In this document: piece after piece, positions 48,988 to 58,821 of the stretch
How positions within the stretch are numbered: the first letter of the stretch is position 1
Layout of the letters: each line of letters starts with the position of its first letter
Assembly (NCBI GenBank): GCA_964036045.1
Contig: OZ038382.1
Location: forward strand, 1,561,496 to 1,625,495
Direction: 5' to 3'
DNA: 64,000 bases
Origin: Eutreptiella sp. 'Long Island Sound 2002'
Lineage: Eukaryota; Euglenozoa; Euglenophyceae; Eutreptiales; Eutreptiaceae
Position numbers and translations under genes: made by a program
Notes under the pieces: generated by a model
Databases searched by the model: none
What the model was told of the DNA's origin: nothing
Seen by the model: the letters and a program-made list of their open reading frames with translations, nothing else

Positions 48988-49946
48988 TGAAGCATTTTCG
49001 GTGGGGGTGATGTCCGTGCATCCACAGAAAAATCGAAATTGAAATTGAAAAATTGAAAATCCTTCAACCCATCACCCCAACCTCTCCAAGTACTACATGA
49101 AGTCCATTCCAAACTTCGATACCATTGGAGTTGCGTAAATGGTCTTGGAATCCTGCTCACCCCACGGGGAGCGTCCGCGGACACAATCTGGCGTCTATGG
49201 ACAAAGAGAAGGTATATGTAAAATAAATATGCAAAATAAATGCGTTGACATGTACAATGTATAAGTAACAATTCTATACTATAAAATAGCATAAAAAGGA
49301 AGACGAAATGAAGGCGACGGCGTCGCCGCCATCAGAAAATCTGACGGCTACGAGGCGTCGCCATCAGGATCTCCACTGAGATCCTGCCCAAACTGGGCCA
49401 ACCAGTGGTTTCTGGGCGAAAAACAACAAAATAAAGTGATTTTTGAGTCAAAAACACTCATTTTGCGCATCTCCCCCCAACGCGTAGCGTAAGCGACACG
49501 ACGCGCTTCTGTGCCAATTCAACCTACATATGAAAAGGCCCACTGTTGGGCTACGCCATAGGCGTCTGGGCGATTTCTGGAATCGCCTCAGCATTTGTTG
49601 AAAAATGCGTGGACACGCCACTTTTCGCAAAAATGGACCTTCGCGGAACGCCGCGAAAAAGGTCAAGCTATAATCTTTTATTCCTAAAAACGATGAAACA
49701 ATAATAAAATTGCCTAAAATCTTTAGAAATCGAGAGTTAAATTCTCGATCTGGAGCTGCGTCGCGCAGGCGACGACTGTCGTCGCCAGTCCAGAAAAGAC
49801 GTAAAATGACGATTTCTGGGGTATTTTACAGAAATCCCACAGAAATCAAGATGCCGTAGCATCAGCAGGAAAATTCCTGATCTGGCCTGGCGAAGAGCGC
49901 CACAGGCTGGGCAGCGGGTATGGGTGAAGCACCCCATACCGCTTCA
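48988..49946 (-). repeat. Element D left (3') LTR
   Basis: 959 bp, about 98% identical to the right LTR. It lacks the 11-base AAGTAATTAAGTA-type duplication found near 51,243-51,256 of the right copy. Contains AT-rich hairpins and short ORFs that are not supported as genes. Confidence 0.93.
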
Positions 49947-50964
49947 CCCCCCTCCTTAGAAGCCTTGCCTATATCCAAAGGAAGGCAAGGCCAAGGAGGC
50001 GCTCTGACCCCTGCAGTGTCCTGGTTTCAATACTGATTCATCAGAACAGTGGGGGGGGGGGGGGCTTCGTGAGTAATTTACATGGGGGGGAGCACCACAC
50101 ACATGTAAAAAAAAATTAAAAAAAATTTTTTTTTCTTTTTGATCTTGAAATATTCATAGGGCAATTGCCCCTCAGGCGACAACACTGGTCCCTGGCACTC
50201 CTCGTAGCCTCTGGTGACCAGACCAGGGGCGCTGCAGGGCCTTCCGCCCTGACTGATGGCACTTAGGTGCACATATTGGCCCTTTTTCTCCATGGGCATG
50301 GAAATCAATAATTCAATAAATTCGGAAAATTCGGAAAAAATTATTTAGGGTCAAACCCAAGGCAAGGCCTTCCAACGAGCCTGAATTTAGGGCCATTTCC
50401 TGCCCAAGGCGACGAATTCCTCGTGCCTTTTAGGGTCGATTCCCAACCCAAGGTGACGAATGAACGCACCTGATTTGGGGGATTTAGGGTTAATTCTCAC
50501 CCAAGGCGCCCCACACCTATTTAGGAAGGGACCTCCCGGAGGGTCAACCAACCCAAGGCGACGAATTAACGCGCCTGATTTGGTTACTGGTGGACGAGCA
50601 GCGCCTTCCGCGCCGCATGCTGTCTTCGCTTCACGGATCAACCATCATAGAAGTCCATCCACTTGTCAAGCTGCTGCTGGGTCTGGGGGGAAGCACCCCA
50701 GACCTCTGCTGGGATCGTCGTCGTCGTCGCAGGAGCTCCTGGAGCTGATCTCAGGGCTGTCGTCGTCGCTGCTGTTGCCTTGGGGGCCAGTCTTGGCCCA
50801 GGCGTCCCTTCTTGCACTGTATTTCCACCAGGGCAATACCTTAGGCTGCAGTCTGTTGCGCTGCGGGAGTTGTCGAAAACCAGGCAGCAGGTAAGGACCT
50901 CGACGTTGTGGGAGCTCATCGACAGGTCCTCCAGTGAACCACGCGGACAGCGGCAAGACCATTT
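49947..50964 (-). other. Element D interior
   Basis: 1.0 kb with a polypurine tract (49,947-49,957), a G run and an A/T-rich low-complexity tract (50,050-50,140), and four imperfect units of CCCAAGGCGACGAATT at 50,403, 50,447, 50,500 and 50,552 (spacing about 50 bp). The ORF from ATG 50,962, two bases inside the LTR boundary, to 50,666 (98 codons, acidic DDDDD stretch) is the best candidate for a product but resembles nothing I know. A second overlapping frame (50,638-50,919) ends QTQQQLDKWMDFYDG. Confidence 0.5.
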
Positions 50965-51934
50965 TGAAGCATTTTCGGTGGGGGTGATGTCCGTGCGTCC
51001 ACAGAAAAATCGAAATTGAAATTGAAAAATTGAAAATCCTTCAACCCATCACCCCAACCTCTCCAAGTACTACATGAAGTCCATTCCAAACTTCGATACC
51101 ATTGGAGTTGCGTAAATGGTCTTGGAATCCTTGCTCACCCCACGGGGAGCGTCCGCGGACACAATCTGGCGTCTATGGACAAAGAGAAGGTATATGTAAA
51201 ATAAATATGCAAAATAAATGCGTTGACATGTACAATGTATAAGTAATTAAGTAAGTACAATTCTATACTATAAAATAGCATAAAAAGGAAGACGAAATGA
51301 AGGCGACGGCGTCGCCGCCATCAGAAAATCTGACGGCTACGAGGCGTCGCCATCAGGATCTCCACTGAGATCCTGCCCAAACTGGGCCAACCAGTGGTTT
51401 CTGGGCGAAAAACAACAAAATAAAGTGATTTTTGAGTCAAAAACACTCATTTTGCGCGTCTCCCCCCAACGCGTAGCGTAAGCGACACGACGCGCTTCTG
51501 TGCCAATTCAACCTACATATGAAAAGGCCCACTGTTGGGCTACGCCATAGGCGTCTGGGCGATTCCTGGAATCGCCTCAGCATTTTTTGAAAAATGCGTG
51601 AACGCGCCACTTTCCGCAAAAATGGACCTTCGCGGAACGCCGCGAAAAAGGTCACGCTATAATCTTTTATTCCTAAAAACGATAAAACAATAATAAATTG
51701 CCTAAAATCTTTAGAAATCGAGAGTTAAATTCTCGATCTGGAGCTGCGTCGCGCAGGCGACGACTGTCGTCGCCAGTCCAGAAAAGACGTAAAATGACGC
51801 TTTCTGGGGTATTTTACAGAAATCCCACAGAAATCAAGATGCCGTAGCATCAGCAGGAAAATTCCTGATCTGGCCTGGAGAAGAGCGCCACAGGCTGGGC
51901 AGCGGGTATGGGTGAAGCACCCCATACCGCTTCA
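50965..51934 (-). repeat. Element D right (5') LTR
   Basis: 970 bp, same ends as the left copy. ATAG of the host pol follows at 51,935. Confidence 0.93.
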
Positions 51935-54067
51935 ATAGCTGTCGTGCTGCGTTTGGGCGTTCAGGCCGCGGTAGTCGACCACGAGCCGCCACTCACCGGC
52001 CACCTTCTTGGGGACGACGAAGCACGGAGAGGCCCATTCGGAGTGGCACGGCTCGAGCCAACCCCTCTGGATGAAGTCACGGAGGATCTTCTCCATGGCC
52101 TCCTTCCTCTTGCCCCTCAGGGCAAACTCCCGGTGCCGGTACACACGGGGGTCCTGCTTCAGTCGTATCTTGGCCTCGCCATACGGTCCACGCACCGGTG
52201 GGGGAAACACAGGCTTACCGCTGAAGAAGGTATCACCATACTTCTGCTTCAGCCTGGCCCTCAATGCCTGAATCTTGGGGCAATCATCGGACTCCGCCTT
52301 GGCTTTTCCGGGCACCTGGACCACGGAGCTTACTTGAGGGGTAGCTACTCCGCTCGCTCTCGGCTCAGGTGGTCTTCCCAGGTAGCCCAAAGGGCCATCT
52401 CTGGTCTTGCCTCGGAATAGATCGCCGTAGGTGGGTGGGGTACCCCCGATTGGCTCGTCTTGGCTGGATAGGTGGTCCAGTACCCTCCTTACGAAGGTAT
52501 CTCCATCGTAGGAACCAGAGACGATCGAGTCCACTTCCCACCAGGCTTTGTCCTGGCCTTTGCCCTCACGCTGGTTTCCCCAGTCGTGAAAGGGCTGATC
52601 CATATACCCCTGAACCAGATCCCACTCCTCTTCAGTGAGGGGGTCTTCCGATTCCGATTCTTCGATGTCAACAGGGGGAACCGCAAAGCATTGCCGCCAG
52701 GGCTCTGCTATGATGCGGTTGACACACACGAAGTCCGTGGTGTCGGCCTGATCAAGGCCCCAGTCCACATAGTGGAATTCCGTTGGCCATCTCTGGGGTG
52801 GCATGGGCTGTCCCTTAGCGTCCTGATAGACACTCTCTCCAGCCGGTAGGACGACCTTGTTTAAGGTCATGTTGGTCAATGAGGCTACCCAATGTCGGGT
52901 ACTTTCCTCCTCGGTGCATCCCATAGGAACAACCAGCACTGCCTTGGAGCGGTCCTTGCGAATCTTCGCTATCGCTCTTGGAATGTCCCATCGAGGGCAA
53001 TGGATCCACATCAAGCCCTGATGCGGACCCCAGTGCTTCTTCCACGCGGAGTCCTGTGCGCTCCAGTACTTCTCACATACCCGAAGATGGGCGGAGGTTC
53101 CTGAAGAGAACGCATCCAGGGCCAGATCCGACGCTCCCAGGTCCGCGACCACTCGGTTCGCCACTTCTGGCATTACGCCGTACTCCTGGTTTGCTGGCCC
53201 AGTGGGCTCAGTGTCCAGCGCGGCCACTTCGAGCTGATTGCGTTCGGGGTGGATCCATTGGCATTCCACATGGTGCTCAGGTGACGAAAGCCACGAGAGC
53301 TGGTCGTCCTGGTACAGGGTCATGGAGGCCTGGGCCGGGAGGACGCCGGAGTCCGTGTCCATCATGAAGTCGTACCCGACGATCATGTCCCAGTCCATCT
53401 CGGCCTCGTAGAAGCGACCGTGCAGGAGGATTTCCTTGCCGACGTCTGGGCGGCTCAGCTCACGATGGTTCACGAACTGCAGCCCAATGGCCGCTTCCTT
53501 CGTGCCTCCCACCATGTACTGGCCGTTCGCCACCTTCAGCCTGACAGGTTTCCGACTGTCGGTCAGACACTCTGGTGGAAGTAGGCCAGCCTTGACCAAG
53601 CTAACTTGAGCTCCCGTGTCGACCAACACGTCGAAAACCTTTTCCACTTCCCCGCATAAGGCACGGACCTTAAGATGCAACTGCCGCTCGCGACCGACGC
53701 GGCGCACGGCGTGCAAACTCAGGATCTCCGGCCGTTCCAGAAGCTCAACAAGCGACTGGTGCAGGTCGTGGACAATGGGCTCAGGCTGCCCATCTGCAGC
53801 ATCCAGCTGCGGTCCGGGTGATCCTCCGATACTCTCGGATAGATCCTGTAGTACATCAAACACATTCTTGGTCGCGAAGGACGGACGGGTGCAAGGGTTC
53901 GTGCCTTCACTTGCCCTCACCCCGCCTCCGCGACTGGGTGCCGGACCGGGCCTTCCGCCCGCGGCAGTCCCCTTGTGCTTATCGACTCCCGACTGGGATG
54001 GTTCGGCGCTTCCCACGTCACCATCCTGCGACCGCCCTAGCTGAGGCCCTTGGCTGCAGGGGCTCCG
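51935..54067 (-). pseudogene. pol: Element B Pol, part 1: protease, methyltransferase-like domain, RT start
   Basis: In frame with Gag behind UAG 54,070-54,068. Protease LVDTGAQVSLV (about 53,620), the DIRS-methyltransferase-like domain with WIHCPRW (about 53,010-52,990) and the RT beginning (WRLVVDYRGLN, about 51,990) match A closely. The frame is cut by D within RT, right after NAQTQHDSY. Removing D and one ATAG joins parts 1 and 2 in frame to 1,643 codons counted from the same point as A's 1,656. Confidence 0.93.
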
Positions 54068-54073
54068 CTAGGG
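54035..54073 (-). promoter_or_regulatory. Element B copy of the Gag-Pol readthrough signal
   Basis: The UAG at 54,070-54,068 lies in CCCTAGC, complementary to GCTAGGG 26 bases downstream on the minus strand. Same frame, same stop and CGG following as in A. One substitution in the loop (CCC to CCT). Confidence 0.6.
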
Positions 54074-57000
54074 GGCGTCGGTTGTGGAGGAAGGGGTGTT
54101 CTCCTCCGCATCAACCTCGTTGACGCCCTTCTTCCTTCCCCCTTTCTTACCCTTGTTCTTGTCCTTGTCCTTGTTCTGGTCATTCTGGTTGTTCTCCTTG
54201 TTCTTGTTGTCCGACCTGGGGACCCAGTTCCTCTTGATCTCCTGGATCTCCTTGGCCAACTCGGTCCCCTGCGACACCAGCTTGGAGAGCTCGTCCCTGT
54301 CCACCTCCACCTTGGCTTCCTGGATACCCGCGGGCGCACGCTTCTTCGACCCGTGCGCCTTCTTGTAAGCCTCCGTGTCGGCCTTGTGGACGGGGCATGT
54401 TCGGTGGTCATGGTTGAAGCCTCGCTTCCTCCCATAACACACGAAACAGCCCTGAGGGTGAGCTCGTATGAACTCCCCAAAGGACGGCGGAGGGTCGCCA
54501 ATGCGGCGAGGGTCCCTCTTCTCCTGCTTCCTCCAACCCTGCTGCAGGGGCTTCCAGTTTCCTGGCTTGCTCCCCGCGCTCAGGTTCTTGGCCACGAAGG
54601 CACACACGGCCACCTCGGCGGGCTCATCGTCGTCGTCATCGTCGACGAGAGTCTCATCGCCGCCGGCTCCCGCTGGGTCCATGGCAGCTTCCCCGCCAGG
54701 TCCCTCGCCAACGTAGTTGACGTCGCGGTCGCCGGGCCTCAACCCGCGGGTGTGGTGGAGGTTTCGGTACTCCTTGAGTACTTCCTCGCCAACCCACTCC
54801 AGGATCTCGTCGCAGCTCATCCGCGCCGGGATGGGCTGCAGACGGATGGTCTGGCCGCTCAACTCACACTCGTCAAGGCGCCACATCGCGGTCTTCTCGC
54901 GATCGCCCGAGACGGTGATGAGGAGAGCGTTCCGCAGGGAGTGCCGCTTGACATCCCGGGCCACGTTCTTCCTCGTCCAAGCCACCACGTTCGTATGATA
55001 CTCTTTCGGGAGCATCATCTTGACCGTGTGGTTGGACTTGGCCCTCTTGGATTCCTCCTTGGTGACCCTCTTGATCCATGCTTCCGGCAGCATGGAGAGC
55101 AGGCGAGCCTGCTCGTCACCCTCGTTCCAATCCTCCACGTTGCGGCGGAAGAGGGTGTATTTCCCTCGGAAGTCACGCCAGTCCCGTAGGCGGATCTCCC
55201 GTCCATCATGCTCAAGCTTGATGGACTTCCACCGCTTGGCAGCCACCTGCGGAGCGTCCACCCGCTCCTGCTCGTTGAGCCACTTCTTGGCTTCCTTGAG
55301 GGTCTTGATTCTCCCCTCCTTGGTCGCCACGAAGTATAGCTCTCCGAGCACTTCCGGCAGGCGGTACCTGAACCGTCTGAAGACATATCTCTCCGCATCC
55401 GCGGGAGGCAGGTCTTCAGTGACGGTCAGCCCCCAATCGTCCAGCTTCTCCAAGAAGCGGTCGAGGTTGAGGGGGTTGCCATCGTACATGGGGGGCTTGA
55501 TGTCCTTCAAGTCTTCCCACACGGCGGCATCCGCGGCCTTAGAGACCATGAATGCCGGCCGCGAGGTAGACCGAGGTTCCCATCGGCCTCGCCCACGGAC
55601 TCCCACGGCCGCCACGTCCATCTCCTCCATGGAATCCCTGTGGCTACGCCGCGGTTCCTCCATGTACGCTGAACCTAGATGTTCACGCCGTACTCCTTCC
55701 ATGTACGCATCCTCGTCACGGCGCCGGCGGCTGCGTTCAGCGGCCTCCCGTTGTACACCACGCGGCGGGCTGATGTCGAACTCCTCCAGGTCCAGGTCCA
55801 GGTCCAGGTCCTCACCTTCGCCGACATCCCACTCCACGTCTCCTCTGGGGACCTCATCCCTGAGTCCACCATAACGTCCACCAGCCATTGGGATTGGCCT
55901 AGAGGCTGGTGTGGGGCGCCGGGGGCGTACCGGTGTCCGCGGTGGAGCACGGCGGTTGCAGTACTCCGCGCTGAGCCACTCATCACGCCAATCCTCACTG
56001 CCACTGCCGGGCGGCACGCGTTCGTTGCGGCGGCCCGCGCTGTGGTGAGAGGGGGCGGTGAGAGAGGGGGCACTGGCGCTGGGGCGACTCCTGGGGGCTC
56101 CGCCGGGGGCGTGGGGTCTGCCTGGACCTGGTCCGGGTCCCCAGCCGTCGTCCGACGAGCCAGACTCCAGGGGTGGGTGGTCGCTGCCGACGCTCCCACG
56201 GGCCTCCAGCGCGTCCAGCCTCTGCTGCAGGCCGCTGATGACCGTGTTCAGCTGCCTGGTCTCGGCCCTGGCGATTTCCAGCTCTTTCTGCGCGCGCGCG
56301 GCGACCTTGGAGATGCGACTCATCTCGCCCTTGCCCGTGTCTACCTCGCACTCGAGGGAAAAGACCCTCCTGCGGAGGTAGACAATCCACCGCCAGGTGG
56401 TATCCGGGTCGCCGTTCCCTGGTGGGTCGTCGGGCTCCCCAGGGGGTCCTCCAGGAGGGCCTCCGCCGGGTCCGCCCGGTCCAGGGGGTCCTCTGCCGCC
56501 CGGTGGTCCGCCTCCAGGGGGTCCACTTGGTGGGCGTCCTCCAGGGGGTCCTGATGGTCCTCCGCCAGGAGGTCCCGGTGGGTCTCCGCCGGGTCGCCTC
56601 GGTGGGTCCGAGGATGGGCGCTTCTTCGTGATGCCGAAGTCCATGTCGTCATCCTCGTCCATGTCGCCCCACCTGGGCGTCTCGGTCTCGGAAGACTCCG
56701 AGCTCCGGTAGGGAGGAGGGAGATCCTCATCCTCACCTTCCGGTTCCATGGGGACGTCTCCGCCTCCTCCGCCCGTCCAAGCCACCACTTGGCGATGTCG
56801 GCGGCCTCGTTCGTCCCCGTCGCTGGCGGTGAAGAAGGGGTCACTGTCGTGGGGGTGTCCGCCCGCTGGCCTTCGTGGCCTCTCGGGGGTCTTCCCCTTA
56901 CCCTTCCTCCGTCGGTGGGCGGTGGGGCCACTGCTCCCACTGCTGCCCGTGTCGGCCTCGTCCAGCGTCATCTTGGAGGAGGCGTCCCCTTCGAAAAGCT

Positions 57001-58393
57001 TTCGAAGGGTCTCCACTCGTGATCCTCCCGGGGGAGTCTCGCGGCGGAGTTTGGCCTCAGCCTCGTCCATTGCGGCGGCGGTGGCTGCGGCAGCTCGCAC
57101 TTCGGCTTCTTCCCGAGCACGAGCCGCCTCGGCTTCCCGGGCCTGCTGCAGCCGCGCCTTCTGCGCTTCCAGCGCTGCCAGCTCCGCCTCCGTCTTGGCC
57201 TTCTCCTCAGCGACCTTCCGTCGCGCGGCCTCGATGGCGTCCTTCTTGGCGGCGTCAGCCTGGGCCTTAGCCGTCGCTTCGGCGTGGGCCCTTTCCTCCG
57301 CCTCCTTCTTTGCCCTCCCTTGGGCAAGCGCCTCTTCCAGCGCCCTCACCTCGGCCTCCTTGCAGGCAATGGCCTCCTGCGTCAGGCGGGCTTCCTCGTC
57401 GGCTGCCGCTAACTCACCGTTGACCTGGGCAGTCGCTGCCCCATGGGCGGCTACGGCCGTGAGTCCGGCCGCAATGGCCGCCACGGTCTGGGCGTGGATG
57501 GCCATGCCATGCGCCCACTCCGCAGCCTCCTCCTGGGCGATGCCGACGGCGCCCTCCACGGCAGCGCTGTGCTGCCTGGCCCGTTGTCGGGCAACCCGAA
57601 GATTGCAGGGCACCCCACAGGCGCGCTCACAGGCGCGCGCCACGTCCCTGTCGGGAGCGACGCTGCTGCTGGAGCTGGCCTGGTCGGCCGGCATCCTCCC
57701 GCGTTGGGCCGACTCCACGTCGCTGCTGGGGCCTGCTGGGGCCTGCTGGGGCCTCAGGAGCAGCGGACGAGGCTTGGCCTTGGTCTGCCTGGCGACTTGG
57801 ATGAAGTCGCCGAGGGTGGCGTGGCCGGGGTGATGACCACCATTGGCCCGTTGGTGACTGGGGGCTGGGGTTCCGCCCTTGGCGCCTTGGGCGGCTTCGG
57901 CGGCCAGGGACTCCTGGTACTCCCGCCACTTCCCGTCCCGCTTCCTGTCCCCGGTGGACCGCTTCTCCTTCCCCGGAGACGCGCTGCTGCTGCCCTGCAG
58001 CCTGCGCTCGCTCCCCGGTTCCGGGAAGTTCTTCTCGATCATGTCCCACATGGAGACATTGATCGAGGCGCCCGACGGGTACACGTTGGGCTCCTTGTCC
58101 TCCTCAATCCCCTCGGGGCGCAGCCCTTCGCCGGGCCTGTCCGGCCGGGTCCAGGTCCTCCAGCGCCTCTGCTGGAAGCGGAAGGCAAACCCTTCCGCCC
58201 GCAGCCAGTCCTCCACGGCCTGCAGGCGGTCGGGGGCGATGTCCGTGCGGAGCTCGAAGCTCCCGGGCATGCCGCCTTCGCACTGGGGGTGGCTGTGGCG
58301 GTAGTGCTGGTCCCAAACCAACCCACGCAGTAGGTGCGCTGCATGGGGGTGGGGCCGCGGCCACGTCCTGCCCGCTTCTTGCCAATTCACCAT
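54068..58393 (-). CDS. gag: Element B Gag (1,441 aa)
   Basis: From the ATG at 58,393 in the context GCTGCCATGG. Same domain order as A's Gag: unique N-terminus, Ala/Glu coiled coil (about 57,500-57,030), collagen-like Pro/Gly segment (about 56,600-56,420), second coiled coil (about 56,390-56,190), DLDLDLDLEE (about 55,820-55,785), capsid-like region (about 55,530-54,740), zinc knuckle (about 54,465-54,410) and Lys/Asn-rich tail. Despite several percent divergence no stop or net frameshift has arisen. That suggests past selection on the protein in this family. Confidence 0.88.
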   Translation of the reverse strand: MVNWQEAGRTWPRPHPHAAHLLRGLVWDQHYRHSHPQCEGGMPGSFELRTDIAPDRLQAVEDWLRAEGFAFRFQQRRWRTWTRPDRPGEGLRPEGIEEDKEPNVYPSGASINVSMWDMIEKNFPEPGSERRLQGSSSASPGKEKRSTGDRKRDGKWREYQESLAAEAAQGAKGGTPAPSHQRANGGHHPGHATLGDFIQVARQTKAKPRPLLLRPQQAPAGPSSDVESAQRGRMPADQASSSSSVAPDRDVARACERACGVPCNLRVARQRARQHSAAVEGAVGIAQEEAAEWAHGMAIHAQTVAAIAAGLTAVAAHGAATAQVNGELAAADEEARLTQEAIACKEAEVRALEEALAQGRAKKEAEERAHAEATAKAQADAAKKDAIEAARRKVAEEKAKTEAELAALEAQKARLQQAREAEAARAREEAEVRAAAATAAAMDEAEAKLRRETPPGGSRVETLRKLFEGDASSKMTLDEADTGSSGSSGPTAHRRRKGKGKTPERPRRPAGGHPHDSDPFFTASDGDERGRRHRQVVAWTGGGGGDVPMEPEGEDEDLPPPYRSSESSETETPRWGDMDEDDDMDFGITKKRPSSDPPRRPGGDPPGPPGGGPSGPPGGRPPSGPPGGGPPGGRGPPGPGGPGGGPPGGPPGEPDDPPGNGDPDTTWRWIVYLRRRVFSLECEVDTGKGEMSRISKVAARAQKELEIARAETRQLNTVISGLQQRLDALEARGSVGSDHPPLESGSSDDGWGPGPGPGRPHAPGGAPRSRPSASAPSLTAPSHHSAGRRNERVPPGSGSEDWRDEWLSAEYCNRRAPPRTPVRPRRPTPASRPIPMAGGRYGGLRDEVPRGDVEWDVGEGEDLDLDLDLEEFDISPPRGVQREAAERSRRRRDEDAYMEGVRREHLGSAYMEEPRRSHRDSMEEMDVAAVGVRGRGRWEPRSTSRPAFMVSKAADAAVWEDLKDIKPPMYDGNPLNLDRFLEKLDDWGLTVTEDLPPADAERYVFRRFRYRLPEVLGELYFVATKEGRIKTLKEAKKWLNEQERVDAPQVAAKRWKSIKLEHDGREIRLRDWRDFRGKYTLFRRNVEDWNEGDEQARLLSMLPEAWIKRVTKEESKRAKSNHTVKMMLPKEYHTNVVAWTRKNVARDVKRHSLRNALLITVSGDREKTAMWRLDECELSGQTIRLQPIPARMSCDEILEWVGEEVLKEYRNLHHTRGLRPGDRDVNYVGEGPGGEAAMDPAGAGGDETLVDDDDDDEPAEVAVCAFVAKNLSAGSKPGNWKPLQQGWRKQEKRDPRRIGDPPPSFGEFIRAHPQGCFVCYGRKRGFNHDHRTCPVHKADTEAYKKAHGSKKRAPAGIQEAKVEVDRDELSKLVSQGTELAKEIQEIKRNWVPRSDNKNKENNQNDQNKDKDKNKGKKGGRKKGVNEVDAEENTPSSTTDAP

Positions 58394-58821
58394 GGCAGCG
58401 GGGGCGTAGTTGGTCTTGAGGTCCTTGGTGTGCACTCGTTCCGCTCAACGAACTGGTCCTGGTGGTGTTTGTTGGGGCGGATGCTGCAGCACTGGGCTGG
58501 GAGTGCGGCTGGTGCTGGTCAGCCGGTGGTTGTGGAGGTGGTTGACGCGGCCTTGCTGGTCGGCCGATGGGACTCGCTGATGCAGGAGTCCTGGTCAGTC
58601 CACTTCCTTCACGGTCGCGGAGCGGTCAGGGCGATGCTCTGGACGGCGCTGCTGGCTCCGTGATGAACTCGGCGCTGTCGCTGGATGGCGCTGCGAGCCG
58701 CTGCGCTGCGCTGCGAGACGCTGCGCTGCGCTGCGAGCTGCGAGCTGCGCCGCGCTGCTCGGGGTTGGTGGCCCCGAGTGGCACGCGAGGGCTGCGTAAC
58801 CCCGCGGCGGTAGAACGTTTT
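58394..58821 (-). other. Element B leader with GCAGC-rich tract
   Basis: Begins AAAAACGTTCTACC after the LTR and shares ACCGCCGCGGGGTTAC with A's leader, but has no TGG primer site at the LTR edge. The GCAGC/CGCAG tract is at about 58,675-58,765. Confidence 0.55.

Larger units (their letters stand above)
48988..51934 (-). mobile_element. Element D: non-autonomous LTR retrotransposon in B pol
   Basis: 2,947 bp with direct LTRs of 959 bp (48,988-49,946) and 970 bp (50,965-51,934), ends TGAAGC...GCTTCA, and the 4-bp duplication ATAG (48,984-48,987 and 51,935-51,938). The interior is only 1,018 bp. On the minus strand a tract AAGGAGGGGGG touches the left LTR, so D reads leftward. The tract and the first LTR bases (TGAAGCGGTA) are the same as in A. 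No enzyme is encoded. Size and structure fit a large TRIM or small LARD mobilised by an A/B-type element. Confidence 0.93.

Noticed and set aside
50403-50580. CRISPR-like or satellite array in element D
   Set aside because: Only four imperfect units with irregular spacing and diverged sequence; eukaryotic retroelement interior.
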